Positions 40,666 to 49,718 of a stretch of DNA of 64,000 nt are shown here, one piece after another. Below the pieces are notes generated by a model. The model searched no databases, had not been told where the DNA came from, and saw only the letters and a program-made list of their open reading frames with translations. The translations under genes and the position numbers were made by a program. The DNA is taken from positions 186,001 to 250,000 of the forward strand of contig NZ_AZUK01000001.1 in the NCBI RefSeq assembly GCF_000527035.1, read 5' to 3'. Within the stretch, counting starts at the first letter, position 1. Each line of letters begins with the position of its first letter. Origin of the DNA: Tolumonas lignilytica. GTDB taxonomy: Bacteria > Pseudomonadota > Gammaproteobacteria > Enterobacterales > Aeromonadaceae.

Positions 40666-41983
40666 GTGCCTGCACCTTGGCGCCTGAATTGTTAATAGGT
40701 TTCCACTTAGGATGACGAACACCACCTAATTCGGCGGCGGAATAACCAAGCCGGATCGCTTGGTCAACCAGCATTCGGGCTACATCGAAATGCTGATATT
40801 CAGGATATTGTTGTAAGTAGTCTTTCAATATATCGGCCATATCAAGCGGTTTACCCTGCATATGGAAATCAGATAAATACACACCGATATGCTCAGATAG
40901 TTTTTCATCTAGGGCCTGAATCTCCTGGAATTCAAGAACGGTAGGCAATTCACCGGTAATTTCATCATTATGAAGCACCAGTGTTTCATCCCTTAATTCC
41001 AGCAAACGACTTTCCTGCGCAACTAGCATCAACCAGTTGTGTTTATCAAAATCACGAATGGATTCTCGCAGACGCTGACTGAAGACGCGGTTTTTATCCA
41101 TATCAATCGCATTACGGATAAATTTATGTACGTGACGGTCATAGCGGGCCCACAGTTCAATGCATTGCTGCCCCCAACTCAGGATTGCATCAATTCGCGA
41201 CTGCAAATCAAATGTTAACTGTTCGACCTGCACCGACATGATGGCTTGTGCTCTGGCTGTTTCCTGAATATTCAACAAACCAGACTGCAGTTTATGCCCG
41301 GCAGCATCCAACGTATCCTGTAATTCGCGTAACGTTTGCCCGGTTTCCCGCAACAATTTTTCGCAGTTATGAATAGCCTGAGTCCAGTTCTGATTCAAAA
41401 GATCAGCAATATCCGCTTTTACCTGATTTTGTTGATCATCCATCGCCCTTTGAGTCAGATCGATGCGACTTAAAATCTCTTCCACAGAATACTTAAGACG
41501 AGGATAGACTTCAGTATCCCAGGCTGATTCATCACTGGCCTGTACTGCCGATGCATAGGCCTTTTCCAGTTCCCCAGCGACTTGTTCCAGCAACAGCGAG
41601 AGCTTAACGCTGTTCACCTGCTGCTGATCGAGGTAAAACTCAATGATGCCAACTGCCAGTCGGGTAAGACGATAGACACTCTCACCCGCAACCGGATCGG
41701 TGTTAAACCGCGACAGCAACCGCTGCCGGACCAATTCATTCACTGCATTATTAGCTCGCACGGTTAATGTTTCGTCCATCAGACCGTACAACTGACTGAC
41801 ATAACCAAATGCATCATGTAACGCCGCTTCACTTAATTCCTGAGTATGTTCATCGCGTGCCATTGAAGATATCGCGATCAAAAACGCCAAGCGTTCATTA
41901 CCCAGATGAAGTTCTAGCTGTTCCTGTCTTACCCAGCCAACCAATTCAGGCAGGCTGCGCTCAGGCCTAAGTTGTTCGTTCAT
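40646..41983 (-). CDS. mukF: Chromosome partition kleisin MukF
   Basis: A 445-aa kleisin: N-terminal winged-helix dimerisation domain (about 1-115), helical middle region and C-terminal winged helix (about 360-445) that contacts the MukB head. Conserved segments include LPELVGWVRQEQLELHLGNERLAFLIAIS and KRDEHTQELSE-like MARDEHTQELSEAALHDAF. It begins 15 bases after cmoM, as in E. coli smtA-mukFEB. Confidence 0.97.
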   Translation of the reverse strand: MNEQLRPERSLPELVGWVRQEQLELHLGNERLAFLIAISSMARDEHTQELSEAALHDAFGYVSQLYGLMDETLTVRANNAVNELVRQRLLSRFNTDPVAGESVYRLTRLAVGIIEFYLDQQQVNSVKLSLLLEQVAGELEKAYASAVQASDESAWDTEVYPRLKYSVEEILSRIDLTQRAMDDQQNQVKADIADLLNQNWTQAIHNCEKLLRETGQTLRELQDTLDAAGHKLQSGLLNIQETARAQAIMSVQVEQLTFDLQSRIDAILSWGQQCIELWARYDRHVHKFIRNAIDMDKNRVFSQRLRESIRDFDKHNWLMLVAQESRLLELRDETLVLHNDEITGELPTVLEFQEIQALDEKLSEHIGVYLSDFHMQGKPLDMADILKDYLQQYPEYQHFDVARMLVDQAIRLGYSAAELGGVRHPKWKPINNSGAKVQAHVIDQY

Positions 41984-41998
41984 ATCGTCTCTTATTGA

Positions 41999-42766
41999 TC
42001 ACGGTTTACTGGCCAACAGGTGCATATAACGTCCAAGGTGAACGAAAGGCTCCTGCTGACAATAACGTAATTCCATCTCCAGCAGATCGGAGAATTTTTT
42101 ATGCTGATCTTCTTTATGCCGCATGTAATCGTGGATCACCCGCACCCCGCTGCGACATAACAATGGCATATTCCACTCCTCCAGCCATTGATACACATCG
42201 GCCGGTTTTTGCGGATTTGTCGGCGTCAGCTTTTGCTGACGTTTTTTTACCAGACCAGCCCGGATATAGTCAAAATTCCCAACCACCAAACTTTGAAACA
42301 GCAATGCATCCCGGTTATAGAACAATAAAGAAAATAATCCACCGGGTTTCAGGTAGTTCAGTAGCCCCGCCAGCGTTTGCTTGGGATCCGCCAGCCATTC
42401 CACTACGGCATGGCACAGAATTAAATCAAAAGTACCCCCTACATGCTCAGGCAAGCTCTGAATGGAACAATGCACTAGCCGAATTCGTTCTGTCAGCCCT
42501 TTTTCCTCGATCTGCTCTTTGGCCAGCTCCAGCATATCAGCAGAAAGATCACATAATGTGACATCGTGCCCTAACGCTGCCAGTTTCTGTGCGAAAAATC
42601 CAAATCCACCCCCAGCATCCAGAATCCGTAACGGACGATCACCTAGCCGCGTCAGTCCCATTTCCAAGTCACGCCAGACCACCGCAGTTCTTATTTTACC
42701 TTTACTCGTGGCATAAATATTTTGGGCAAATTTCTCTGATAACCCATCAAAAGAGTGATCTGACAT
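41999..42766 (-). CDS. cmoM: tRNA 5-carboxymethoxyuridine methyltransferase
   Basis: A 255-aa SAM-dependent methyltransferase (formerly SmtA) that methylates cmo5U34 of tRNAs to mcmo5U34. The SAM motif I is ILDAGGGFGFFAQKLA (about 48-63), with DLSADML and LCHAVVEWLADP following. The elyC-cmoM-mukFEB neighbourhood is the conserved enteric order. Confidence 0.94.
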   Translation of the reverse strand: MSDHSFDGLSEKFAQNIYATSKGKIRTAVVWRDLEMGLTRLGDRPLRILDAGGGFGFFAQKLAALGHDVTLCDLSADMLELAKEQIEEKGLTERIRLVHCSIQSLPEHVGGTFDLILCHAVVEWLADPKQTLAGLLNYLKPGGLFSLLFYNRDALLFQSLVVGNFDYIRAGLVKKRQQKLTPTNPQKPADVYQWLEEWNMPLLCRSGVRVIHDYMRHKEDQHKKFSDLLEMELRYCQQEPFVHLGRYMHLLASKP

Positions 42767-42860
42767 AGGTGTGTATTCTGCTGCAACCGATAAAAAAGGC
42801 CGCTATTCTGTCATAAGCAGTGAAAACGGGGAATTTTGATTATCAATTCGGGATGAAGAT

Positions 42861-43616
42861 ATGATTTTTATGCTTAAAAAATGGCTCGGGTTGCTATTGA
42901 TGCCATTACCATTTTGCTCTTTATTAACCCTCTGCGGACTCATGCTACTTTGGTGCACTAAATGGCAAAAAATGGGCAAGCACCTGATTTCGATAGCCAC
43001 GGTTTTATTAATTACCTTATCTGTTCGTCCTGTCAGTCAGATACTGATTCGCCCGCTGGAACAGCAATATCCCCCTTTTCCTGAAAATCAACACGTTGAT
43101 TTCATTATTGTGCTTGGCCACGGACATATTTCTGACCCCAGTATTCCACTCAGCAGCCAACTCACTGAAGCTGCAGCTGCCCGTATAGCAGAGGCATTGC
43201 GCATTAAGCGATTGAATCCTCAGGCACATATGATTTTTTCCGGCAGTATTGCTGGCGATCCGGTGTCTGGAGCCGAGATGTATGCCAGAGTAGCCGCCGC
43301 CAATGGCGTATCACGGCAGGATATGTCATTGATCGAAAATGCCAGAGATACGGAAGAAGAAATACAACAAGATAGTCAACTGATTGGGACTCATGTCTCT
43401 GCATTGGTCACTTCCGCATCACATATGCCAAGAGCCATGCAGTTATTTAAATCATCACACGCCAACATCATTCCGGCCCCGACCCAATATGTCGGTCGTA
43501 TCGCTCAGGGAAAGATCCCGCTCTATGGATATTTACCCTCAGGGCGTTGTTTGATGTACTCTGAAATGGCGCTGCATGAATGGATTGGAAGGTTGTGGAA
43601 TTCTGTTCGTAACTGA
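42861..43616 (+). CDS. elyC: ElyC/SanA-type envelope protein (DUF218)
   Basis: A 251-aa protein with two N-terminal membrane helices (about 8-55) and a DUF218 domain: DFIIVLGHGH near 91-100, AARIAEALRIKRLNPQAHMIFSG, and TSASHMPRAMQLFK. It matches YcbC/ElyC, implicated in envelope and peptidoglycan maintenance. Its position divergent from cmoM is as in E. coli. An in-frame ATG three codons on is an alternative start. Confidence 0.9.
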   Translation: MIFMLKKWLGLLLMPLPFCSLLTLCGLMLLWCTKWQKMGKHLISIATVLLITLSVRPVSQILIRPLEQQYPPFPENQHVDFIIVLGHGHISDPSIPLSSQLTEAAAARIAEALRIKRLNPQAHMIFSGSIAGDPVSGAEMYARVAAANGVSRQDMSLIENARDTEEEIQQDSQLIGTHVSALVTSASHMPRAMQLFKSSHANIIPAPTQYVGRIAQGKIPLYGYLPSGRCLMYSEMALHEWIGRLWNSVRN

Positions 43617-43726
43617 TTTGTTAATTATTTGGCGATTTTTCACTCTATTTCGTTACTTTCAGGTGAAGTTTCTGCTAACGGCAGGTAAGAAGCAAAAAAA
43701 ATTACGAGCAGTAACAAAATGGCGTC

Positions 43727-43755
43727 TATTCGTCAGGCGTCACACCTTCTATAAT
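43727..43755 (+). promoter_or_regulatory. Probable tpiA promoter
   Basis: A perfect -10 TATAAT at 43750-43755, preceded by a weak -35-like TTCGTC about 15 bases upstream. It lies about 50 bases before the tpiA ATG in the 188-base gap after elyC. Confidence 0.5.
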
Positions 43756-43804
43756 GCGGTACAACTACTTATAAACATCACAAACCATCCTGAGGATACA
43801 GCAA

Positions 43805-44560
43805 ATGAGACAACACCTGATCATGGGTAACTGGAAACTGAACGGTACTAAAGCGTCTGTTGAAGCTCTGGTTGAAGGTCTGAAAGCACCAGTAGCTGCA
43901 GCTGCAAACGTTGAAGTTGCTGTTTGTGCACCTGTTATTTTCCTGGGTCAAGTTGAGCAACTGACTGCCGGTTCTGCACTCAAATACGGCTCACAAGATG
44001 CTGACGTTCACACCTCTGGTGCGTTCACTGGCGAAAATTCACCAGTTATGCTGAAAGAATTTGGCTGTAAATACGCTCTGGTTGGTCACAGCGAACGCCG
44101 TACTCTGCATGCAGAAACTGATGCTGTTGTAGCTGCAAAATATGTTGCTATCCAAGCTGCTGATCTGGTTCCTGTTCTGTGCATCGGTGAAACTCTGGAA
44201 CAGTTTGAAGCAAACCAGACTAACGCGGTTGTTGAAGCTCAGCTGAAAGCCGTTATCGATGTTGCTGGTATCGAATCATTCGCTAAAGCAGTTATCGCAT
44301 ACGAACCAGTATGGGCAATCGGTACTGGTAAAACCGCTACTCCTGAAATTGCTCAGGCAGTTCACGCACACATCCGTGCTTACCTGGCTGGTTTCAATGC
44401 TGATGTTGCAGCGAAAGTACAAGTTCTGTACGGCGGTTCAATGAATGCATCTAACGCTGCTGACCTGCTGGCTCAGGCTGACATCGATGGCGGCCTGATC
44501 GGTGGTGCATCTCTGAAAGTGGCTGATTTCTCTGCCATCATCGAAGCTGCAGCTAAGTAA
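43805..44560 (+). CDS. tpiA: Triosephosphate isomerase
   Basis: A 251-aa TIM barrel interconverting dihydroxyacetone phosphate and glyceraldehyde 3-phosphate. The catalytic residues are visible: GNWKLNGT (Lys), VGHSERRTLH (His) and AYEPVWAIGTGKTA (Glu and loop 6). Codon choice (CTG, GGT, CGT, GCT) is strongly biased, as expected for an abundant glycolytic enzyme. Followed by its own terminator. Confidence 0.98.
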   Translation: MRQHLIMGNWKLNGTKASVEALVEGLKAPVAAAANVEVAVCAPVIFLGQVEQLTAGSALKYGSQDADVHTSGAFTGENSPVMLKEFGCKYALVGHSERRTLHAETDAVVAAKYVAIQAADLVPVLCIGETLEQFEANQTNAVVEAQLKAVIDVAGIESFAKAVIAYEPVWAIGTGKTATPEIAQAVHAHIRAYLAGFNADVAAKVQVLYGGSMNASNAADLLAQADIDGGLIGGASLKVADFSAIIEAAAK

Positions 44561-44571
44561 TAGCTTTATAT

Positions 44572-44600
44572 AAGGCATCCGTTTTTCGGGTGCCTTTTCT
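44572..44600 (+). terminator. tpiA terminator
   Basis: AAGGCATCCG-TTTTT-CGGGTGCCTT with one G-T pair, followed by TTCT, 11 bases after the tpiA stop. Confidence 0.85.
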
Positions 44601-44726
44601 GTATTACACAGTCTGGATATAACCAGGGTGAATATCGAGACAGCTGATATAATCATAAAGACAGGCTATGTGTAGTACGCAATTCAAGAATCTGTTTTTT
44701 TCGTATTTCATATGTAGAGGCACACT

Positions 44727-45689
44727 ATGATCAAGAAAATTGGTGTTCTGACCAGTGGCGGTGATGCGCCAGGAATGAACGCAGCGATTCGTGCGGTAAT
44801 TCGTGCGGCACTGGCTAAAGGTATCGAAGTTTACGGTATTCATGACGGTTATCTGGGTCTGCACCGCGACCGCATTGAAAAACTGGATCGCCGTAGCGTT
44901 TCTGACATCATCAACCGTGGTGGCACCATGCTGGGTTCAGCTCGTTTCCCTGCATTTAAAGAAGAAAGTGTTCGTCGCGAAGGCATTGCCAATCTGAATA
45001 AACATGGCATCGAAGCGCTGGTTGTCATCGGCGGTGACGGTTCTTATATGGGTGCTAAAAAACTGACCGAAATGGGTTACCCATGTATTGGTCTGCCTGG
45101 CACTATCGATAATGACATTGCTGGTACAGATTTCACTATCGGTTTTGATACTGCACTGAACGTGGTCATGGAAGCAATCGACCGTCTGCGTGATACCTCT
45201 ACTTCTCACAAACGTATCTCTGTAGTTGAAGTAATGGGCCGTCACTGTGGCGACTTAGCAATGGCAGCGGCTGTTGCTGGTGGTGCAGAATTCGTTATCG
45301 TTCCAGAAAAAGGCTTCAAGAAAGAAGACTTACTGGCTCAGATCGATGAAGGTATCTCAAGCGGTAAACGTCATGCCATTATCACTATCTGTGAGCATGT
45401 CACCGACGTTAATGCGCTGGCCAACCTGATTGAACTGCATACTGGCCTCGAAACCCGTGCAACCATCCTGGGCCACATCCAACGTGGTGGTTCACCAACT
45501 GCTCGTGACCGTATTCTGGCAAGCCGTATGGGTGCGTATGCGGTTGATTTGCTGATTGAAGGTCAGGGTGGCCGTTGCGTCGGCCTGCAACAAAATCAAC
45601 TGGTCCATCATGACATTATCGATTGCATCGAAAACATGAAACGACCATTTAACGAAGAGCTATTCAACCTGACCAAAACATTGTTCTAA
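44727..45689 (+). CDS. pfkA: 6-phosphofructokinase I
   Basis: A 320-aa ATP-dependent phosphofructokinase: [12 protein letters not shown] at the nucleotide site, [11 protein letters not shown], the catalytic GTIDNDI, and [14 protein letters not shown]. It is the committed step of glycolysis and lies next to tpiA, with equally biased codon use. AGAGG precedes the ATG. Confidence 0.98.
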   Translation: MIKKIGVLTSGGDAPGMNAAIRAVIRAALAKGIEVYGIHDGYLGLHRDRIEKLDRRSVSDIINRGGTMLGSARFPAFKEESVRREGIANLNKHGIEALVVIGGDGSYMGAKKLTEMGYPCIGLPGTIDNDIAGTDFTIGFDTALNVVMEAIDRLRDTSTSHKRISVVEVMGRHCGDLAMAAAVAGGAEFVIVPEKGFKKEDLLAQIDEGISSGKRHAIITICEHVTDVNALANLIELHTGLETRATILGHIQRGGSPTARDRILASRMGAYAVDLLIEGQGGRCVGLQQNQLVHHDIIDCIENMKRPFNEELFNLTKTLF

Positions 45690-45705
45690 TCAGGTAACCT
45701 TCTTC

Positions 45706-45735
45706 AAAAAGGCCTTCCGTCGGAAGGCTTTTTTA
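45706..45735. terminator. Terminator between pfkA and ybjD
   Basis: AAAAAGGCCTTCC / GGAAGGCTTTTTT with a GTC loop and one bulged G. It is flanked by A and T runs, so it works for both convergent genes; the ybjD stop lies in the T-run. Confidence 0.88.
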
Positions 45736-47355
45736 TCCCTGTTGTCTCGCCAGCTCCACTACGCGATCAAACATTTTTTTCAACAGCATCGGCACACTGT
45801 CTGCACCTCTTTGCATCGCCTCTTCAATCACGGCTAGGGCCATTCCTGGTTTAGAACGACGCGACACGGCACGTTCAATGATCTTGTTTGCAGGCAAATT
45901 GTGTTGCTCACGCAGCATTGCTTCTCTGCGATAGACATCGTCAAAGCCATGAACATATAAAAAATGTTCAATATCCCGATTCGGTAACAGGGTCAGACCA
46001 CCATCATGGCGGTGTTCGTCACTGAGTAATCGTCTGGCGCCTTGGATATAACGCACTCCCGCTTCGTCACCATCTGCCAACATATGCCAATTAATACCCA
46101 AATCGTTCGCTAGTTTAATTAACGGGCTATATCCACATTGTGCATACTCGATGATTCGAACACCCTCGCCGGGTAAATGATAACCACATAGTTGCGCCAG
46201 TTCTGACAACAACCAAAGTTCTGTTTCCCCTTCAACCAATAACCAGCAACGAGCAAATAACGACATAGGCCGGTTGATTCTCACGTGAAAGGTTATTTTT
46301 CGTAAGTCATCGGCTGAAAATCGATTTTCATCCATCAGATAACTGCGGGTAACGCCATTGCATCGAACCAAGCGACGGATTTGCCCTAACGGTAACGTCG
46401 CCAGCAAATCACCAGAATTGGTTGTCAGAATTTTTTGCCCCGGTAATTGCTGAATCAGGCCCCAGGCAATCGACATCATGGTCGGGTGTAAACGACTTTC
46501 TGGATCTTCCAGAATGTAGATTGGCCGCGATTCATTTTCTAATTCACGACCCGAATGGGCGGATAATAAGGCATGACCGATACGCGATAGCATCTGCTGC
46601 ATCGTCTCATTGTCCATATTCCGCAATAAATCATGCCAGTCAGTTAAGCCATGCAGCATGCCCGGCTGATTAATAATATCGCGCTGGCTGTGTTTAACTC
46701 GGTGCGGCACGTTGATGAAGTAACGATCCAGCAAATATTCAGCAGCCATCACCCCATCGGTAATATGCTGCTGCCTGTCGGGGGTACAGTCTTGCAAAAG
46801 GTCGCTTAAATCCTCCATGAAATTATCCGGCTCTACGCTCGAGTCAGCGACATTGCTGATTGAACGCGAATCGCGCAAACGTAAAACCGGATTCATTGAG
46901 CTTAACAAGCGGATCAATTCGTTGCAGTTGCTGTCTTGGACCCGATTCCCGCGAGCGTCCTCAAAGAAATGTTCCGTCGTGACGGTACCATCAACATGTA
47001 AACAAGCTTTGGCGATGTAATGGATACGATGAAACATATCCAGATGGTGGTGGGTCCAAACAGCAGATAAACGATTTAAACGATGAGAATGTTGGCTGAT
47101 CCCTGGCCGATGTTCACGAAAAATCAAACAAATCTGAAGCTCTTGATCTTTCTTATCATCACAGTTTATGTGGAAAAAATCATCACTGACAAATTGATAA
47201 GGTAATGCATCGTGCCCTAACAGACTCCATAAGGCACGTAACAGACTGCTCTTACCCCAAGCATTTTCACCAATCAACGCGGTCGTCTGGCCTAGTTTGA
47301 CTGATAACTTTGATATACCGCGGAATCCAGTTATGTCGACTTGTTCCAAAAACAT
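45733..47355 (-). CDS. ybjD: OLD-family ATP-dependent endonuclease-like protein YbjD
   Basis: A 540-aa protein (E. coli YbjD about 550). N-terminal SMC/RecF-like ATPase: ITGFRGISKLSV, Walker A GENAWGKSSLL (note Trp in the P-loop, as in YbjD) and IYILEDPESRLHP. The C-terminal Toprim region has WLLVEGETELWLL (catalytic Glu) and MLADGDEAG (DxD). It ends with SVPMLLKKMFDRVVELAR. The start MFLEQVDITGFRG is the family start; 23 extra codons upstream are not conserved-looking. Biological role still unclear. Confidence 0.92.
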   Translation of the reverse strand: MFLEQVDITGFRGISKLSVKLGQTTALIGENAWGKSSLLRALWSLLGHDALPYQFVSDDFFHINCDDKKDQELQICLIFREHRPGISQHSHRLNRLSAVWTHHHLDMFHRIHYIAKACLHVDGTVTTEHFFEDARGNRVQDSNCNELIRLLSSMNPVLRLRDSRSISNVADSSVEPDNFMEDLSDLLQDCTPDRQQHITDGVMAAEYLLDRYFINVPHRVKHSQRDIINQPGMLHGLTDWHDLLRNMDNETMQQMLSRIGHALLSAHSGRELENESRPIYILEDPESRLHPTMMSIAWGLIQQLPGQKILTTNSGDLLATLPLGQIRRLVRCNGVTRSYLMDENRFSADDLRKITFHVRINRPMSLFARCWLLVEGETELWLLSELAQLCGYHLPGEGVRIIEYAQCGYSPLIKLANDLGINWHMLADGDEAGVRYIQGARRLLSDEHRHDGGLTLLPNRDIEHFLYVHGFDDVYRREAMLREQHNLPANKIIERAVSRRSKPGMALAVIEEAMQRGADSVPMLLKKMFDRVVELARQQG

Positions 47356-47433
47356 AAGGCAGTACCAGCGTTTATTTTTAATAATAATCAACTGATAGCA
47401 AAGCTGCCTTCTGTTCTGCAACAAGAACCTGAA

Positions 47434-47550
47434 TTATCTTTCGCTGACCTTGACTGGCATCATATTCGGTTGATTTTCGGGCGTTAATTCATGCTGCCAC
47501 AAGCTGAACCACATATGACGTTGGCGGATTTTTTTGCGACGAAATTTCAT
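47434..47550 (-). CDS. Candidate 38-aa basic small protein
   Basis: ATG to TAA, 38 residues with an Arg/Lys-rich start (MKFRRKKIRQRHMWFSLW...) and a polar tail. An AAGGAG ribosome-binding site lies seven to eight bases before the ATG. The site is partly inside a seven-base inverted repeat (47553-47582), which could control translation. It lies between ybjD and the TSUP gene. Unknown family; the ribosome-binding site is the main support. Confidence 0.5.
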   Translation of the reverse strand: MKFRRKKIRQRHMWFSLWQHELTPENQPNMMPVKVSER

Positions 47551-47552
47551 TA

Positions 47553-47582
47553 GCACTCTCCTTTGTTATGCCGTAAGAGTGC
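47553..47582 (-). promoter_or_regulatory. Inverted repeat overlapping the ribosome-binding site of the 38-aa ORF
   Basis: On the minus strand GCACTCT and AGAGTGC pair perfectly across 16 bases, and the second arm includes the 3' end of the AAGGAGAG ribosome-binding site. Candidate translational switch or operator. Confidence 0.4.
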
Positions 47583-47611
47583 CTTCGATAAATGACAGAA
47601 TGATGACTTTT

Positions 47612-48373
47612 TCAGCTCATATACTGCTGCCAGAGTAATCTGGCTGACATAATCAATGACATGGTCACCAGTAATGGCCGAATGATTTTGCTGCCCTTTT
47701 TGATCACCATCCGCGACCCCAACCGTGCACCGACGAATTGCCCGGCCCCCATGACGATCCCGACCTGCCAGAGTATTTTTCCACCCAGCATGAAAAATAT
47801 TAATGCCGCAATATTAGAAGTAAAGTTGAGCAATTTACTGTATGCCGTGGCTTTTGAAAGGTTAAACCCAGCCATCGCCACGAACGCGATGGCAAAAAAC
47901 GAGCCTGTACCCGGGCCAAAAAATCCATCGTAAAAACCGATGCCTCCGCCAAATATCAACGAAAAAAGGAAAAAGTTAATTTGTTGCTGTCGGTCTTCAT
48001 CACCTATCCGGGGTGAAAAGATGAAATACAAGGCAAAACCGATCAACATAAACGGAATTGCCTGCTTTAACACAGAAGGATCAATTTGCTGTACCGCTAA
48101 TGTGCCGCAGGCACTACCGATGAATGTAAATATGATGCCATTTCTGATCAGCTTCAGATCGATATATCCGTGCCGAAGAAAATAAAAGGATGCAGAAAAA
48201 CTACCAAAGCTGCTCTGCAATTTATTGGTTGCCAGTGCATAGGCTGGCGGAATGCCCGCGCTCAACAAGGCCGGGACGGTCAGCAACCCGCCACCACCGG
48301 CGATAGAATCAATAAACCCGGCCGCAATACCGCAGACAAAAAACAAAATTAGGGTATAAATCTCGAAATCCAT
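47612..48373 (-). CDS. TSUP-family (TauE/SafE, YfcA-like) membrane permease
   Basis: A 253-aa integral membrane protein with about eight helices. The family start GFIDSIAGGGGLLTVPALLSAGIPPAYALATNKLQSSFGS is clear, and GFYDGFFGPGTGSFF marks the second repeat. The closest remembered relative is YfcA. Members export sulfite, sulfoacetate or related organosulfur anions; the substrate here is unknown. Confidence 0.88.
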   Translation of the reverse strand: MDFEIYTLILFFVCGIAAGFIDSIAGGGGLLTVPALLSAGIPPAYALATNKLQSSFGSFSASFYFLRHGYIDLKLIRNGIIFTFIGSACGTLAVQQIDPSVLKQAIPFMLIGFALYFIFSPRIGDEDRQQQINFFLFSLIFGGGIGFYDGFFGPGTGSFFAIAFVAMAGFNLSKATAYSKLLNFTSNIAALIFFMLGGKILWQVGIVMGAGQFVGARLGSRMVIKKGSKIIRPLLVTMSLIMSARLLWQQYMS

Positions 48374-48503
48374 GACAATTATGACTGATGAAGAAAACGA
48401 TCATCATCACATAATTAAATCGCTATTTCTATTCTCACCTATTTGCTATTTTTAGTTTCATCTCCTACCCTGTCGGTTCATTTTACCGATAACTTTTTCT
48501 CAC

Positions 48504-48755
48504 ATGACCCAATTCCAATCTAAAGATCCGCTGCATGGTATTACGCTTGAACGGATCGTCACTGAGTTGGTGGAACATTATGGCTGGAACGAACTCGGCC
48601 AACGAATTGATATCCGCTGCTTCCAGCATGAGCCTAGTATTAAATCGAGCCTAAAGTTTCTACGACGCACACCGTGGGCTAGAACAAAAGTTGAAGCGCT
48701 ATATGTGATGACGATCAATTCGCCCTGGGTCAAACAATCAACATCTAATGAGTAA
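48504..48755 (+). CDS. VF530-family small DNA-binding-like protein (DUF2132)
   Basis: An 83-aa protein matching the VF530 family: [55 protein letters not shown]. The family has a structure solved from Vibrio fischeri and was proposed to bind DNA; function unproven. It is followed within five bases by the YgjP-like gene, probably one transcript. Confidence 0.88.
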   Translation: MTQFQSKDPLHGITLERIVTELVEHYGWNELGQRIDIRCFQHEPSIKSSLKFLRRTPWARTKVEALYVMTINSPWVKQSTSNE

Positions 48756-48760
48756 TCACC

Positions 48761-49276
48761 ATGTCTGATTTGACGTATCTTCATGGTTACCCAGAACATA
48801 TTCTGCAACAAGTTAAACAACTGATTCAAAAACAGCAATTAAGTGAGTTGATAAGCAAACGCTATCCAGAACAACACTCTGTTCAGAGTGATACGGCTTT
48901 ATTTGACTATGTAACTGAATTAAAAAATCGTTATATGCGCAATGTGCCTGCGATCAGCAAAGTTCGCTATGACAGCAAATTATCTGTTGTGCATCATGCT
49001 TTAGGATTAAATGTTCGCAAGGTGCAATTGCAAGGCAGTAAAGTTAAACGCAAGCATGACATCATCATTGCCAGTGTTTTTAAAGAAGCGCCTGCTGATT
49101 TTTTACGAATGATCACCGTACATGAACTGGCGCACCTGAAAGAAACGCAGCATGATAAAGCGTTCTATCAGCTATGTTCGTATATGGAACCGAGGTATCA
49201 CCAGTTGGAATTCGATTTCCGGCTATTTATGACACACAGAGAATTGATTAAAAAAAGTCAAAATACCGCAGAGTAA
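48761..49276 (+). CDS. YgjP-like metallopeptidase-fold protein
   Basis: A 171-aa protein with the zinc motif HELAHLKE(x)QHDKAFYQLC (HExxH plus a downstream His) and the ending MEPRYHQLEFDFR typical of the YgjP/WLM-like M48-related group. E. coli YgjP has been described as a UTP pyrophosphatase, so peptidase activity should not be assumed. Cotranscribed with the VF530-like gene. Confidence 0.83.
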   Translation: MSDLTYLHGYPEHILQQVKQLIQKQQLSELISKRYPEQHSVQSDTALFDYVTELKNRYMRNVPAISKVRYDSKLSVVHHALGLNVRKVQLQGSKVKRKHDIIIASVFKEAPADFLRMITVHELAHLKETQHDKAFYQLCSYMEPRYHQLEFDFRLFMTHRELIKKSQNTAE

Positions 49277-49329
49277 ATTTTTCGCTAAAATACATTCAAT
49301 TGTCTATCTACTGAACTTGGAATCTAAAT

Positions 49330-49683
49330 ATGACAGATCACATCGAACAGCATATCCCTGAAAAATTTATCACCGAAGTTAAAGACAGCGGCGTGTTGTG
49401 GGGCCTGCAGTTTGAAGATGAATGGGTCGTGTGTGACTCGCAGGATGATGACGCAGTGGATGTTATGCCTTTATGGTCTTCTGAACATGCGGCTAAACTT
49501 TTGTGCTGCGATGAATGGAAAGAATATGAACCAGCCGCGATCCCACTCGATGAATTTTATGATGAATGGGTGAATGATCTGCACGCCGATGGCGTCTTGA
49601 TCGGCGTGCAATGGGACGAGACCCTGAGTGGCGCAGAAGTCGATGCAATGGATTTTGCTCGTACGTTATCGCATTTTGAATAA
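49330..49683 (+). CDS. DUF2750 family protein
   Basis: A 117-aa acidic soluble protein (many Asp/Glu) with two related halves, each containing a LWGLQ/LIGVQW-type segment and a W-D acidic patch (SGVLWGLQFEDEW at about 20-32; DGVLIGVQWDE at about 86-96). It fits the DUF2750 family. No known function. It ends at a strong palindromic terminator. Confidence 0.75.
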   Translation: MTDHIEQHIPEKFITEVKDSGVLWGLQFEDEWVVCDSQDDDAVDVMPLWSSEHAAKLLCCDEWKEYEPAAIPLDEFYDEWVNDLHADGVLIGVQWDETLSGAEVDAMDFARTLSHFE

Positions 49684-49692
49684 AAGCTAAAA

Positions 49693-49716
49693 ATACGAGG
49701 GGCGCGCCCCTCGTAT
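49693..49716. terminator. Bidirectional terminator after the DUF2750 gene
   Basis: A fully palindromic 24-base sequence with arms ATACGAGGGGCG / CGCCCCTCGTAT, preceded by AAAA, between convergent genes. In RNA it folds into a GC-rich hairpin. Confidence 0.8.
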
Positions 49717-49718
49717 CT

